Shown: in pieces, positions 8,452 to 17,026 of the stretch | Numbering within the stretch: the first letter of the stretch is position 1 | Layout: each line of letters opens with the position of its first letter | Assembly (NCBI RefSeq): GCF_014333615.1 | Contig: NZ_JACSCY010000008.1 | Location: 1-64,000 of the forward strand | Origin: Hymenobacter citatus | Lineage (GTDB): Bacteria > Bacteroidota > Bacteroidia > Cytophagales > Hymenobacteraceae | DNA: 64,000 nt | Direction: 5' to 3' | The notes under the pieces: model-generated | Database searches by the model: none | What the model was told of the DNA's origin: nothing | Seen by the model: the letters and a program-made list of their open reading frames with translations, nothing else | Program-made: the position numbers and the translations under genes

Positions 8452-9172
8452 TTACCCGTGCCTGCCCGAACGGGCATTGGTCGAGCACAACGCAGCGCCC
8501 GCAGGCCGGAGCAGCGTAGTAGCAGCATTTTTGCCCATGAAACATGAGCGCCTCATGGTGGTCGTAGACTTGCTGGGCGGTCCAATCGGGGGGGAGTAGG
8601 GCTGCTAGTAGGGCGTGTGCGGGGCCTTCGCCTACCTTGGGACCAATCAGACCCAGGCGTTGGGCCACGCGGTGGTGGTGGCTGTCGACGGGCATAGCGG
8701 GCCGGTGCAATGTGCTGAACAGCAATACGGCGGCGCTGGTTTTGGGGCCTACCCCCGGCAGTTGCTCCAGCCAGGCCCGAGCCTCTGGAATGGGCATATC
8801 GGCCAGAAATTCTAGGTGGCAGGGGCCGTCGCAGCGGGTGCTTACCTCGCGCAGTACGGCTTGCAGGCGCGGGGCCTTTTGCTCGGGCCAAGTGCAGGGG
8901 TTGATGGCGGCTTCTACCTCCGCCGTCGGGGCGTCGCGCACGGCATCCCAGTCTGGAAACCGGGCGCGCAGTTGCTGGTAAGCGCGGTGCGAATCCTGGT
9001 TTTTGGTGCGGTGCGAAAGCAAGGAGCTGATGAGCTCACTCAGAGGATCTTTTTCGCTGAAAAACGGAAAAGGCGCGCCGTACTGAGCGCAGAGGCGCTC
9101 GTGTACCAGCAGTGCCTTTTCCTGGCGGGCTTCGAAGGTAGGAGAGTCGGGGGCGGTAGGGGAGGGCTTCAC
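8447..9172 (-). CDS. nth: endonuclease III-type DNA glycosylase
   Basis: 241 residues. A base-excision repair enzyme that removes oxidised pyrimidines and cuts the abasic site. The helix-hairpin-helix is LEQLPGVGPKTSAAVL, with the catalytic Lys in GPKT; the catalytic Asp is in MPVDSHHHRVAQRLGL. At the C-terminus the iron-sulfur ligands are spaced C-X6-C-X2-C-X5-C (from CYYAAPAC to VVLDQC). The start is GTG at 9172; no better ATG exists. The moderately diverged sequence leaves a related HhH glycosylase (endonuclease III-like) possible. Confidence 0.88.
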   Translation of the reverse strand: MKPSPTAPDSPTFEARQEKALLVHERLCAQYGAPFPFFSEKDPLSELISSLLSHRTKNQDSHRAYQQLRARFPDWDAVRDAPTAEVEAAINPCTWPEQKAPRLQAVLREVSTRCDGPCHLEFLADMPIPEARAWLEQLPGVGPKTSAAVLLFSTLHRPAMPVDSHHHRVAQRLGLIGPKVGEGPAHALLAALLPPDWTAQQVYDHHEALMFHGQKCCYYAAPACGRCVVLDQCPFGQARVS

Positions 9173-9220
9173 TTGCTTGCCTACGCAAAGCGCCGGCCGC
9201 AGGGTTGCCCGCGCTGTCTC

Positions 9221-10150
9221 CTATCTACCGGCGTTATTGTCGCTGTTATAAATCGTAATAGCCTGTTTGATGTTATTCTGCTGCTTGCCCTGCAACACCA
9301 GCGGTACAATCAGCAGCGGTATACCCGCATACACCAGCGGCGAAATAGTAGGCCCAGTTGCGTTTGGATTAACAGACGATACCAACCCGGCCACCAGCAA
9401 ACCACCGGCGGCCACGTAGCTTAGGGTAGTGATGGTCTGGTAGCGGCGTGCCTGGGCTAGCAGGGCGCTGGCGCCGGCATTGTCGGACACGGCCACGCTC
9501 AGGTTGCGCACATTCAGGTCCTGCACCGGCCCGTTTTCCTTGCTGAAATACGACGTTTTCACTGTACGGTAGCCACCGTAGGGGTAGCCTCCAAAACCAC
9601 CACCGTAGGGCATGCCGAAGCCTCCGTAGCCAAATGGGCTATACCCGAAAGGGCTGCCGCCTGCATACTGCGTACGGGTGATGGAATACAGGCTCAGGCG
9701 CCCTACCCGGTCACGGCGCAGGGTAGCCTCACGGCGCGATTTGGGTAGGGTAGTGCGCACATAGAATCCGGTTTCGTCTTCGTAGTACCGCACTTGGTCG
9801 AAGTCGATGCGTTGCTGCCCGTCGAGCAATAAGAAGTTGCGCCCAAACACGGGCTGCTTGATTTCGACGTCGTAGGCGCGGTACACCTGCCCGCTTTTCA
9901 GGCCCACCGCGTAGCGACTGGTATTGGCCGGGGGTAGGCTCTGCATCTGGCGTTGCTGCTGTTGCTGGCGCATCTCAGCTTCCGACAAGGCCGGTGGCGC
10001 CGCCAACTGGGGCCTTACCGTATCGGGAGCAGCTACGGGCGCGGGGGCTGCTTGCGGCAGCGTGTTGAGTTGGCGAGGACCCTCCTGCTGCGCCCATGCG
10101 GCGGGCGCGCCCAGCAGGAGTACGGCGAAGAGAAAGGAGCGGCAAGTCAT
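9221..10150 (-). CDS. secreted or envelope protein of unknown function
   Basis: 309 residues from ATG at 10150, chosen because it begins directly with a signal peptide (MTCRSFLFAVLLLGAPAAWAQQ); the frame itself opens at 10195. A Pro/Ala-rich stretch and a run of glutamines (about residues 60-75) are followed by a beta-rich segment (AVGLKSGQVYRAYDVEIKQP), then a Gly/Tyr/Phe/Pro-rich region (about 170-200) and a hydrophobic C-terminal part with one or two possible membrane segments. No known domain is recognised. It is likely an envelope protein. Confidence 0.7.
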   Translation of the reverse strand: MTCRSFLFAVLLLGAPAAWAQQEGPRQLNTLPQAAPAPVAAPDTVRPQLAAPPALSEAEMRQQQQQRQMQSLPPANTSRYAVGLKSGQVYRAYDVEIKQPVFGRNFLLLDGQQRIDFDQVRYYEDETGFYVRTTLPKSRREATLRRDRVGRLSLYSITRTQYAGGSPFGYSPFGYGGFGMPYGGGFGGYPYGGYRTVKTSYFSKENGPVQDLNVRNLSVAVSDNAGASALLAQARRYQTITTLSYVAAGGLLVAGLVSSVNPNATGPTISPLVYAGIPLLIVPLVLQGKQQNNIKQAITIYNSDNNAGR

Positions 10151-10375
10151 GGTGCGTAGAGAAAAAGCAGAAGCCCAAAAAAACGGGGTCGGCATGAAGG
10201 TAAAATTAATTTTGCTACGCTGCTAGCCGAAAATTGATGGAAGCAGCCAAACCATTAGCACATGGATGACCACTGGCAACCCAATGGTTGCATAACGTCA
10301 GAACATTTGGATATGGTATGAGACTGAGCTAACCGCAAATGCCCAACTTGTTGTCTGTTGGCACCTGCCAGCCCG

Positions 10376-10383
10376 TATCTTTG
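10376..10383 (+). promoter_or_regulatory. -7 promoter box for the RNA methyltransferase
   Basis: TATCTTTG matches the Bacteroidetes -7 consensus TAnnTTTG exactly, and only six bases separate it from the ATG at 10390. A TTG at 10351-10353, 22 bases upstream, could be the -33 part. The mRNA would start at or next to the start codon. Confidence 0.7.
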
Positions 10384-10389
10384 CCTACC

Positions 10390-11205
10390 ATGTCTGACCT
10401 TATTACCAGCCCCCAGAACCCGCGTATTAAAGCCTTGCTGCGGTTGCAGCAAAAGTCGTCGGAGCGGCGCCAGCAGGGCCTGACCATTGTAGAAGGCTTG
10501 CGCGAGCTGACGGTAGCCCGGCAGGCGGGGGTAGCGGTGCCTACCATATTCATCTGCCCCGAGCTGGCCGGCGCAGCCCAACCGCCTACTCTCGCTGCTG
10601 TGCTCGATAAGAGTACGGAGTGGGTAACCGTCTCGAAAGCCGTGTTTGAGCGCGTGGCCTACCGCGAGGGTTCCGATGGTGTGCTGGCCCTGGTGCGCCC
10701 ACCCCACCGTACGCTCACCGACCTGAGTCTACCCTCCAATCCGCTGCTGCTGGTGCTGGAAGCCGTGGAAAAGCCCGGCAATCTAGGCGCCATCCTGCGC
10801 ACCGCCGATGCTGCCCAGGCTACCGCCGTCATCGTCTGCGACCCACGCACCGACCTCTACAATCCCAACGCTATCCGCAGCAGCATTGGCTGCATTTTCA
10901 CGGTGCCCACGGTGGCTACTTCGCGCCTTGAGCTGTTGGCATGGTGCCAGGAGCACGGCATCCGCACCTACGCCGCCGCCCTCACCGACGCGGCCCTACC
11001 CTATACTACCCGCGATTTTCGCGGCCCCACGGCCCTCGTGATGGGCACCGAGGCCGACGGCCTCACCCCCGAACTACGCCAAGCCTGCGACGAAACCATC
11101 ATCATCCCCATGCGCGGCGCCATCGACTCGCTCAACGTAAGCACCGCCACCGCCATACTAACGTTTGAAGCCGTGCGGCAGAGAGGAGAAATAGTGAAGT
11201 GGTGA
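10390..11205 (+). CDS. SpoU/TrmH-family RNA 2'-O-methyltransferase
   Basis: 271 residues. An S-adenosylmethionine-dependent methyltransferase of rRNA or tRNA with the trefoil-knot (SPOUT) fold. The N-terminal substrate-binding part (about 1-100) includes FVEG-like TIVEGLRELTVA. The C-terminal catalytic motifs are EKPGNLGAILRTADAA, ALVMGTEADGL and IPMRGAIDSLNVSTATAILTFE. The start is ATG at 10390, not the earlier ATG at 10339, because a -7 box lies between them. The exact target is not clear (RlmB-like or TsnR-like). The last codons and TGA stop lie inside a GTGAAGTGGTGAG repeat arm. Confidence 0.88.
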   Translation: MSDLITSPQNPRIKALLRLQQKSSERRQQGLTIVEGLRELTVARQAGVAVPTIFICPELAGAAQPPTLAAVLDKSTEWVTVSKAVFERVAYREGSDGVLALVRPPHRTLTDLSLPSNPLLLVLEAVEKPGNLGAILRTADAAQATAVIVCDPRTDLYNPNAIRSSIGCIFTVPTVATSRLELLAWCQEHGIRTYAAALTDAALPYTTRDFRGPTALVMGTEADGLTPELRQACDETIIIPMRGAIDSLNVSTATAILTFEAVRQRGEIVKW

Positions 11206-11393
11206 GTTTGTGAAGTAGTGAATGAAAAAGGCGGCTGTCATCCTGAGCTTGCGAAGGACCTTATCACGCTTGGACGAGTCGTTGTGACGTCTGTTGTTCT
11301 AGTGTGATAAGGTCCTTCGCTCCGCTCAGGATGACACGCGTCTTTTCAACTCACAATTTCACTACTCACCACCTCACCACTTCATTCTTCATT
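11194..11393. repeat. nested inverted repeat filling the gap between convergent genes
   Basis: The core (11236-11336) is a copy of the long palindrome family with arms TGTCATCCTGAG and GAAGGACCTT. The arms are of mixed type: the left reads GAGCTTGCGAAGG, the right pairs with GAGCGGAGCGAAGG. Around it are looser arms of the GTGAAGTGGTGAG type. The outermost pair, GAAGTGGTGAG (11196-11206) and CTCACCACTTC (11373-11383), contains the stop codon of the methyltransferase and overlaps that of nagA (11382-11384). Confidence 0.85.
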
Positions 11394-12509
11394 CCAAACC
11401 AACTCCCCCGCCAGCACGGTGCCTTGCACCTCAAAATCGGCGTTGAATAAACATAAATCAGCACGGTAGCCGGGTTGGATGAGGCCTAGCTCGTCGTCGA
11501 GGGCGAGGACCTGGGCGGGGTAGAGGGTAGCCATGCGCAGGGCTTCTTCCAGGGGTAGGCGCACCTCCTGCACGCAGTTGCGCACGGCATCCATCATGCT
11601 GAGAGCCGAGCCAGCCAGCGTGCCGTCTTCGTCCACGAAGCAATTATCGGCTCGGCGGAAACGGTAAGCGCCGTGGGTGCCGGCCTCCACGGCATCTGTA
11701 ATCAGAAACAGCCGCTTGCCCAGTAGTTTGTGGCTGATGCGCACGGCCGCAAAGTCGCAGTGCACACCGTCGGCAATGATGCTGGCGTGAGCTGAATCGG
11801 CATCGTAGATGGCCCCTACCAGCCCCGGCGCCCGGCTTTCCAGCGCCGACATGGCATTGAACAGGTGCGTAGCCGCCGTGAAACCCTGTTTGAAGGCCGC
11901 CGCGCCCTGCGCATACATAGCGTTGGAGTGCCCTGCCGACAGGACTACCTCCGCGCGGCGCAGCAGAGCTATTATTTCCGGCGTGGTCACTTCGGGCGCC
12001 AGCGTCATCATGCGCAGGATGCCTTCACCTATTGTGAGTAGCTCCGCTACCGATTCGGTAGTGGGCTGCTGAATAAATTCTTCCTGGTGAGCACCCTTCT
12101 TAACAGGGTTGATGTAAGGACCTTCGAGATGAATACCCAGCAGGCTTGGGTACCCGGCCTGTTGGTAGTCGCGGCCGGCTTGCAAGGCCGCCCGTATCAT
12201 CTCGGGCGAGTTGGTGGGCATGGTAGCCTGAAAGCCGGTGGTGCCGTGGCGTCGCACGTAAGCCTGTAGCTTCTGCAACGATTGCACCGTTGGATCAACC
12301 GAAAACAGTGCCCCACTACCCCCATAAATCTGCAAATCGATGAAGCCGGGGCTCACATTGCACCCGCGCCCATCCACGCGGTCTACGTCGGCGGGGGCGG
12401 CTACTTCGGGTACAATGGCCGCCACATGGCTTCCTTTAATCAGCACGGCGTGGTCGTGCAAAACGGTGTTGCCGCTGTAAATGGTGCAGTTGGTAAGCAG
12501 GTACGACAT
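11382..12509 (-). CDS. nagA: N-acetylglucosamine-6-phosphate deacetylase
   Basis: 375 residues; it removes acetate from GlcNAc-6-phosphate in amino-sugar use and cell-wall recycling. It is a metal-dependent amidohydrolase with a TIM barrel. Visible motifs are the start of the barrel in SPGFIDLQIYGGSG, the metal Glu in GIHLEGPYINPVKKGAH, histidines in LSAGHSNAMY and THLFNAMSAL, and the catalytic Asp in LFLITDAVEAG. It begins at ATG 12509. It is divergent from acyP and not beside nagB or a transporter. The TGA stop lies in a repeat arm. Confidence 0.93.
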   Translation of the reverse strand: MSYLLTNCTIYSGNTVLHDHAVLIKGSHVAAIVPEVAAPADVDRVDGRGCNVSPGFIDLQIYGGSGALFSVDPTVQSLQKLQAYVRRHGTTGFQATMPTNSPEMIRAALQAGRDYQQAGYPSLLGIHLEGPYINPVKKGAHQEEFIQQPTTESVAELLTIGEGILRMMTLAPEVTTPEIIALLRRAEVVLSAGHSNAMYAQGAAAFKQGFTAATHLFNAMSALESRAPGLVGAIYDADSAHASIIADGVHCDFAAVRISHKLLGKRLFLITDAVEAGTHGAYRFRRADNCFVDEDGTLAGSALSMMDAVRNCVQEVRLPLEEALRMATLYPAQVLALDDELGLIQPGYRADLCLFNADFEVQGTVLAGELVWNEE

Positions 12510-12635
12510 GGTGGCGGAGTAGTCAGATGTAGAGTGTGTGCTAAGCTACTAAACGGTAATAAGCAGGTAGGGTATCGAAAGCAGTTGGGGTTCTCACGCT
12601 CAACCCGTCTCGTTGCCTTGGCGTAGGCATACGCT

Positions 12636-12893
12636 ATGGCACACGAACACCGCACATTCCGCATTCGCGGCCGCGTACAGGGCGTCTTTTTTCGACGGAG
12701 CGCACAACAGGAAGCGCGCCTACTCGGCCTCACCGGCTATGCCCGCAACAACGACGACAACACCGTTACAATTGAGGCCGAAGGACCTGCGGAGGCGCTG
12801 AATAAGCTAGCCGCTTGGTGTCAGCACGGCCCTAGCACCGCTAAGGTAGAGCGGGTAGAGAAAACGGTGGGGGGAGATGCAAGGCTACACTGA
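12636..12893 (+). CDS. acyP: acylphosphatase
   Basis: 85 residues, close to the usual 90. It hydrolyses acyl phosphates such as acetyl or carbamoyl phosphate. The signature is RGRVQGVFFRRSAQQEA, with the catalytic Arg, followed by GLTGYARNNDDNTVTIEAEG that holds the catalytic Asn. It stands alone, ends at a strong terminator, and converges with a coiled-coil gene. Confidence 0.93.
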   Translation: MAHEHRTFRIRGRVQGVFFRRSAQQEARLLGLTGYARNNDDNTVTIEAEGPAEALNKLAAWCQHGPSTAKVERVEKTVGGDARLH

Positions 12894-12914
12894 ATTTGAA
12901 GTGCGGCGCCATTG

Positions 12915-12946
12915 AAAAAGGCTCAGCGTATACGCTGAGCCTTTTT
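12915..12946. terminator. bidirectional terminator after acyP
   Basis: A perfect palindrome with arms AAAAAGGCTCAGCGTA and TACGCTGAGCCTTTTT and no loop bases between them. It lies between the convergent acyP and the coiled-coil gene, and could stop transcription from both sides. Confidence 0.85.
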
Positions 12947-12967
12947 TAATTTCACACGACAGCCTGT

Positions 12968-13282
12968 CTAGCTGGCTTTGTTGTACACGGTTTTTTCCAG
13001 CCGCTCAATGCGCTGCTGCAAGCTTTCTATATCCGTATGCTGCTGTTGCTGCGTAGCCACCCCATCATAGCGCGCTGTCTGCCTGTTCATAGCATCAATC
13101 ACGGCCTCCGTCATGCGGTCGAAGGAGTTGTTGAGCCGTGCAAAGCCTTCGTTCATATCCTGGCGCATCTGCACTTGCTCTTGCTGCATTTGCGCTTGCT
13201 GTTGCTGCACGTGTTCCAGCGTAATCAAAATGTCGGCTACTACTTCGGGCAGGTCGCGCTTATTGCGGTTTTCAGAATCCAT
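12968..13282 (-). CDS. small coiled-coil protein of unknown function
   Basis: 104 residues, mostly helical. A Gln/Met-rich heptad stretch (about residues 26-50, LEHVQQQQAQMQQEQVQMRQ) and a second helix near the C-terminus (ESLQQRIERLEKTVY) suggest a parallel coiled coil. No signal peptide or membrane segment. I do not recognise the family. It lies downstream of typA but is separated from it by a terminator, so it probably has its own promoter. Confidence 0.65.
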   Translation of the reverse strand: MDSENRNKRDLPEVVADILITLEHVQQQQAQMQQEQVQMRQDMNEGFARLNNSFDRMTEAVIDAMNRQTARYDGVATQQQQHTDIESLQQRIERLEKTVYNKAS

Positions 13283-13347
13283 AGAATAGTATAAGTTGGT
13301 AAGCCAAGATACGTAATTGCTCCGGCAGTTGATAAAGCTAAAAAAGA

Positions 13348-13380
13348 AAAGGAGCGCAACCGTTTTGGTTGCGCTCCTTT
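13348..13380 (-). terminator. typA terminator
   Basis: Arms AAAGGAGCGCAACC and GGTTGCGCTCCTTT around a short loop, followed on the minus strand by a T-rich run. It lies just after the typA stop. Confidence 0.85.
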
Positions 13381-13413
13381 AAAGCTATCAGCCAATAGCT
13401 TCTACCACAAACG

Positions 13414-15222
13414 TTAGTCAGCCTGCTTAGCGTAGCGTAGACGCTCGTTTTCGTCGAGGTAGATCTTGCGCATCCGCACCGATTTCGGCGTTACCTCCAG
13501 GTACTCATCCTTCTGGATGTATTCCATGGCTTCTTCCAGCGAGAACTGGCGCTTGGGCACAATCTTCACGTTTTCGTCGGAGCCCGAAGCACGCATGTTG
13601 GTGAGCTTCTTACCTTTCTGAATGTTGATGGTGAGGTCGTTGGGGCGGGTGTGCTCACCGATTACCTGACCAGCGTATACCTCTTCGCCCGGATCCACGA
13701 AGAACTCGCCGCGGTCCTGCATCTTGTCGATGGTATAAGCGGTGCCAGGACCGGTTTCCAACGAAATCAGCGAGCCGGAAACACGACCGGGAATGTTGCC
13801 CTTGTGCGCCTCATACTTTACGAAACGGTGGTTCATGATGGCCTCACCAGCGGTGGCGGTCAGCACGTTGTTACGCAGGCCAATCAAGCCGCGCGACGGG
13901 ATGTTGAACTCCAGGTGCTGCAAGTCGCCCTTGGGCTCCATGATGGTCAGCTCGCCTTTGCGCATGGTTACCAACTCAATCACCTTGCCGGCGGTTTCCT
14001 CGGGCACATCTACTACCAGGTGCTCGATGGGCTCCAGGCGGTGGCCGCTCTCGTCTTCCTGGAACAGTACCTGGGGCTGGCCTACCTGCAACTCATACCC
14101 TTCGCGGCGCATCGTCTCGATGAGCACCGACAAGTGAAGAATACCGCGGCCGTACACCAAGAAGGAGTCTTCCTTGTCGGTTTCCTTCACGCGCAGGGCC
14201 AGGTTTTTCTCGGTTTCCTTGTACAGACGGTCGCGCAGGTGGCGCGAGGTCACGAACTTACCTTCCTTACCGAAGAACGGCGAGTTGTTGATGGTGAACA
14301 GCATGTTCATCGTCGGCTCGTCGATGCTGATGCGGGGTAGGGGCTCCGGGTTTTCGGCGTCGGCAATGGTGTCGCCGATGTCGAAGCCTTCGATGCCCGT
14401 TACGGCGCAGATTTCGCCGGCGCTAACCTCCGAAACCTTGGCGCGGCCGAGGCCTTCGAATACCTGTAGTTCTTTGATTTTTACCTTCTTGATGCTGCCA
14501 TCAGCCTTGCACAGGCTCATGTTGGCACCTTCTTTCAGGGTACCACGCTGCACACGGCCGATGGCGATACGACCCACGAACGACGAGTAGTCGAGCGAGG
14601 TCACCTGCATCTGCGGGGTGCCTTCGTTGAACGGCGCGGGCGGAATCACCTCGATGATGGCATCGAGTAGGGGCGTGATGTTGTCGGTCTGCTCTTTCCA
14701 GTCGCGCGACATCCAGCCTTGCTTGGAAGAGCCGTACAGGGTCACGAAATCCAGCTGGTCTTCCGAAGCGCCCAAGTTGAACATCAGGTCGAACACCTGC
14801 TCGTGCACCTCGTCGGGGCGGCAGTTTTCTTTGTCTACCTTGTTTACTACCACGATGGGCTTCAGGCCCAGGTCGATGGCTTTGCCTAGCACGAAACGCG
14901 TCTGGGGCATAGCGCCTTCAAAGGCATCGACGAGCAGCAATACGCCGTCGGCCATCTTCAGTACGCGCTCTACCTCACCGCCGAAGTCGGCGTGACCAGG
15001 GGTATCGATGATGTTGATTTTAACGTCCTTATAGCGGACGGACACGTTCTTGGAAACGATGGTGATACCCCGCTCGCGCTCCAGGTCGTTGTTGTCGAGA
15101 ATCAGGTCGTCGAACTGCTGGTGTTCGTCGAAGATTTTCGAGGCGTGAATGATCTTGTCCACGAGCGTGGTTTTGCCGTGGTCAACGTGCGCAATAATTG
15201 CGATATTCCGAATGTTCTGCAT
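13414..15222 (-). CDS. typA: ribosome-associated GTPase TypA/BipA
   Basis: 602 residues. A translational GTPase of the EF-G group involved in ribosome assembly and stress. The N-terminus has the P-loop AHVDHGKTTLVDKI, switch I ERERGITI, DTPGHADFGGEVERVL and NKVDKENCRP. Domains II, III and V follow, with the BipA-specific C-terminal domain (HTRPNDLTINIQKGKKLTNM) that binds the ribosome. The start is ATG at 15222 because MQNIRNIAIIAHVDHG is the family N-terminus and a -7 box lies 20 bases upstream; the frame extends 20 codons further without support. Confidence 0.96.
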   Translation of the reverse strand: MQNIRNIAIIAHVDHGKTTLVDKIIHASKIFDEHQQFDDLILDNNDLERERGITIVSKNVSVRYKDVKINIIDTPGHADFGGEVERVLKMADGVLLLVDAFEGAMPQTRFVLGKAIDLGLKPIVVVNKVDKENCRPDEVHEQVFDLMFNLGASEDQLDFVTLYGSSKQGWMSRDWKEQTDNITPLLDAIIEVIPPAPFNEGTPQMQVTSLDYSSFVGRIAIGRVQRGTLKEGANMSLCKADGSIKKVKIKELQVFEGLGRAKVSEVSAGEICAVTGIEGFDIGDTIADAENPEPLPRISIDEPTMNMLFTINNSPFFGKEGKFVTSRHLRDRLYKETEKNLALRVKETDKEDSFLVYGRGILHLSVLIETMRREGYELQVGQPQVLFQEDESGHRLEPIEHLVVDVPEETAGKVIELVTMRKGELTIMEPKGDLQHLEFNIPSRGLIGLRNNVLTATAGEAIMNHRFVKYEAHKGNIPGRVSGSLISLETGPGTAYTIDKMQDRGEFFVDPGEEVYAGQVIGEHTRPNDLTINIQKGKKLTNMRASGSDENVKIVPKRQFSLEEAMEYIQKDEYLEVTPKSVRMRKIYLDENERLRYAKQAD

Positions 15223-15241
15223 ACAAAGGGTTTTGCGGGTG

Positions 15242-15249
15242 CAAAGGTA
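15242..15249 (-). promoter_or_regulatory. -7 promoter box for typA
   Basis: On the minus strand this reads TACCTTTG, a full match to TAnnTTTG, ending 19 bases before the typA ATG. No clear -33 part is seen. Confidence 0.7.
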
Positions 15250-15411
15250 CGCATTTTTGGTGGCAAAAACGCACAGCAACAAAAAGATAACTCACTGTGA
15301 CTGAAAGAGCCGCGCTGCGTGGCAGAACCGAACGCAAAGCCAAGTGCGTACGTTTCATCACAGATGAGTTTACTGCTCATCATCTCCTCCGGCCTTTCAT
15401 TTCCTACCCTC

Positions 15412-15975
15412 ATGCGTACCTCCTTGCTGGCTTTGCTGTTAGCCCTCGGTATCAGCTCCACAGCCTGTTCTCAGAATAAAGCTAAAACCATCCCCAACGG
15501 CCCCGACGTGCCAGCCCGCACCGTGAATGCGGTGGACAAAAAATACGCCGCCCCCAAGCCCGTGACGGGCAAGCCCGGCGAGTTTCCGGTGCAGAAAACC
15601 ACCGCCGAATGGAAAAAGCAACTCACCGACGAGCAGTTCTACATCCTGCGCGAGAAAGGCACCGAGCGCGCCTACAACAACCCCTACTGGGACAATCACG
15701 CCAAGGGCACGTACTACTGCGCCGGCTGCCACAACCTGCTGTTCAACTCCAGCACCAAGTTCGAGTCGGGCACAGGCTGGCCGAGCTTTTGGGCACCTGC
15801 TACCGATAATAGCCTGAAAGTAACCGACGACGAAAGCTTCGGGATGAGCCGCGACGAGATAGTGTGCGCCAAGTGCGGCGGCCACCTCGGCCATGTCTTC
15901 GACGACGGCCCCAAGCCTACCGGCCTGCGATACTGCATGGACTCGTATGGCATGACCTTCGAGAAGGCTAAATAA
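15412..15975 (+). CDS. msrB: lipoprotein methionine-(R)-sulfoxide reductase
   Basis: 187 residues. It reduces methionine-R-sulfoxide in oxidised proteins. The N-terminus is a lipoprotein signal (MRTSLLALLLALGISSTAC), so the enzyme is probably anchored in the envelope. The MsrB domain runs from about residue 60: the two zinc CXXC pairs are CAGC and CAKC, the site GTGWPSFW is complete, and the catalytic Cys is in GLRYCMDSYGM. The start is ATG at 15412, where the signal peptide begins; the frame opens 31 codons earlier. Confidence 0.93.
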   Translation: MRTSLLALLLALGISSTACSQNKAKTIPNGPDVPARTVNAVDKKYAAPKPVTGKPGEFPVQKTTAEWKKQLTDEQFYILREKGTERAYNNPYWDNHAKGTYYCAGCHNLLFNSSTKFESGTGWPSFWAPATDNSLKVTDDESFGMSRDEIVCAKCGGHLGHVFDDGPKPTGLRYCMDSYGMTFEKAK

Positions 15976-15989
15976 CCTAAGCTGAACTG

Positions 15990-15997
15990 TATTTTTG
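15990..15997 (+). promoter_or_regulatory. -7 promoter box for the DUF3050 gene
   Basis: TATTTTTG matches TAnnTTTG. It lies 15 bases after the msrB stop and 44 bases before the ATG of the DUF3050 gene, so that gene may be transcribed separately from msrB. Confidence 0.5.
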
Positions 15998-16041
15998 TGC
16001 TGCTGAGCTTCGGCTTGGCGGTACTTTTTATTTTCCTACCT

Positions 16042-16830
16042 ATGTCCGCTCACCCCAATTCCATCGAAGGCCTGCAACGGCAGCTGGCCCCCGCCCGCCA
16101 GCAGCTTGTCGACCACGGCGTGTACCATGCCCTCACGTCGCTCGACGATTTGCGCACGTTTATGCAGCACCACGTTTTTGCGGTGTGGGATTTTATGTCG
16201 TTGCTGAAAGCGCTGCAACGTGAGTTGACCTGTGTATCCCTACCCTGGGTGCCCAAGGGCAACCCCGCTACCCGCCGCCTCATCAACGACATTGTGCTGG
16301 AAGAAGAAACCGATGTAGACCCCGAAGGCCGCCCCAGCAGCCACTTCGAACTGTACCTGCGCTCCATGCGGGAATGCGGCGCCGACACCCAGCCAGCGGA
16401 GCGCCTACTGGCAGCATTAGCCGAAGGCAAAACCGTAGCCGAAGCCCTGGAAGCTGCGCAAGCGCCAGCGTCGGTGCGGGAGTTTGTGCTAAGCACGTTT
16501 GCCATCATCGACTCGGGCAAGCCGCACGCCGTGGCTGCCGCCTTCACGTTTGGTCGCGAAGACGTGATTCCGGATATGTTCCGCCATTTGGTAGCCGATT
16601 TGCAACGCCGCTTCCCCGGCCAGCTCGATACGTTTGCGTACTACCTCAACCGTCACATCGAGCTGGATGAGGAAGTGCACACGCCCCTGGCCCAGCAAAT
16701 GGTGCGCGAACTGTGCGGCGATGATGCCCAGAAATGGCAGGAAGCCGCTACCGTAGCCGCCGAATGCATGCAGGCCCGCGTAGCCCTCTGGAACGGCATC
16801 CAGGCCGATTTAGGTGTAACGGCTTCGTAG
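16042..16830 (+). CDS. DUF3050 family protein, heme-oxygenase-like fold
   Basis: 262 residues. Family features are RTFMQHHVFAVWDFMSLLKALQRELT near the N-terminus and the pair of Glu-rich and His-rich helices NDIVLEEETD and YYLNRHIELDEEVHTPLAQQ. DUF3050 proteins are thought to share the helical fold of heme oxygenase and TenA and could bind a metal, but the reaction is not known. The start is ATG at 16042 (MSAHPNSIEGLQ), as the 15 codons before it look hydrophobic only by chance and the family usually begins here. Confidence 0.85.
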   Translation: MSAHPNSIEGLQRQLAPARQQLVDHGVYHALTSLDDLRTFMQHHVFAVWDFMSLLKALQRELTCVSLPWVPKGNPATRRLINDIVLEEETDVDPEGRPSSHFELYLRSMRECGADTQPAERLLAALAEGKTVAEALEAAQAPASVREFVLSTFAIIDSGKPHAVAAAFTFGREDVIPDMFRHLVADLQRRFPGQLDTFAYYLNRHIELDEEVHTPLAQQMVRELCGDDAQKWQEAATVAAECMQARVALWNGIQADLGVTAS

Positions 16831-16857
16831 TGACTCGTTAGGACTAATCAATACCAT

Positions 16858-16957
16858 TGTCATCCTGAGCTTGCGAAGGACCTTCTCACGCTAGAACGAG
16901 TCGTTAATACGATGGTCGTTCTAGCGTGAGAAGATCCTTCGCAAGCTCAGGATGACA
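16858..16957. repeat. long palindrome, family A
   Basis: Arms TGTCATCCTGAGCTTGCGAA and its complement pair over about 40 bases with one mismatch. The centre holds AACGAGTCGTT on the left, the asymmetric motif shared by other copies. Confidence 0.85.
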
Positions 16958-16971
16958 GAATAGCAACTGAA

Positions 16972-17026
16972 TATAGAACGGGCGCGTTGTAGGAGAAAAT
17001 ACCTCCCACAACGCGCCCGTTCTATA
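16972..17026. repeat. 19-bp perfect hairpin flush with a start codon
   Basis: TATAGAACGGGCGCGTTGT (16972-16990) pairs perfectly with 17008-17026 around a 17-base loop. The right arm ends one base before the ATG of the small lipoprotein at 17027, so no room is left for a ribosome binding site outside the stem. Confidence 0.75.
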
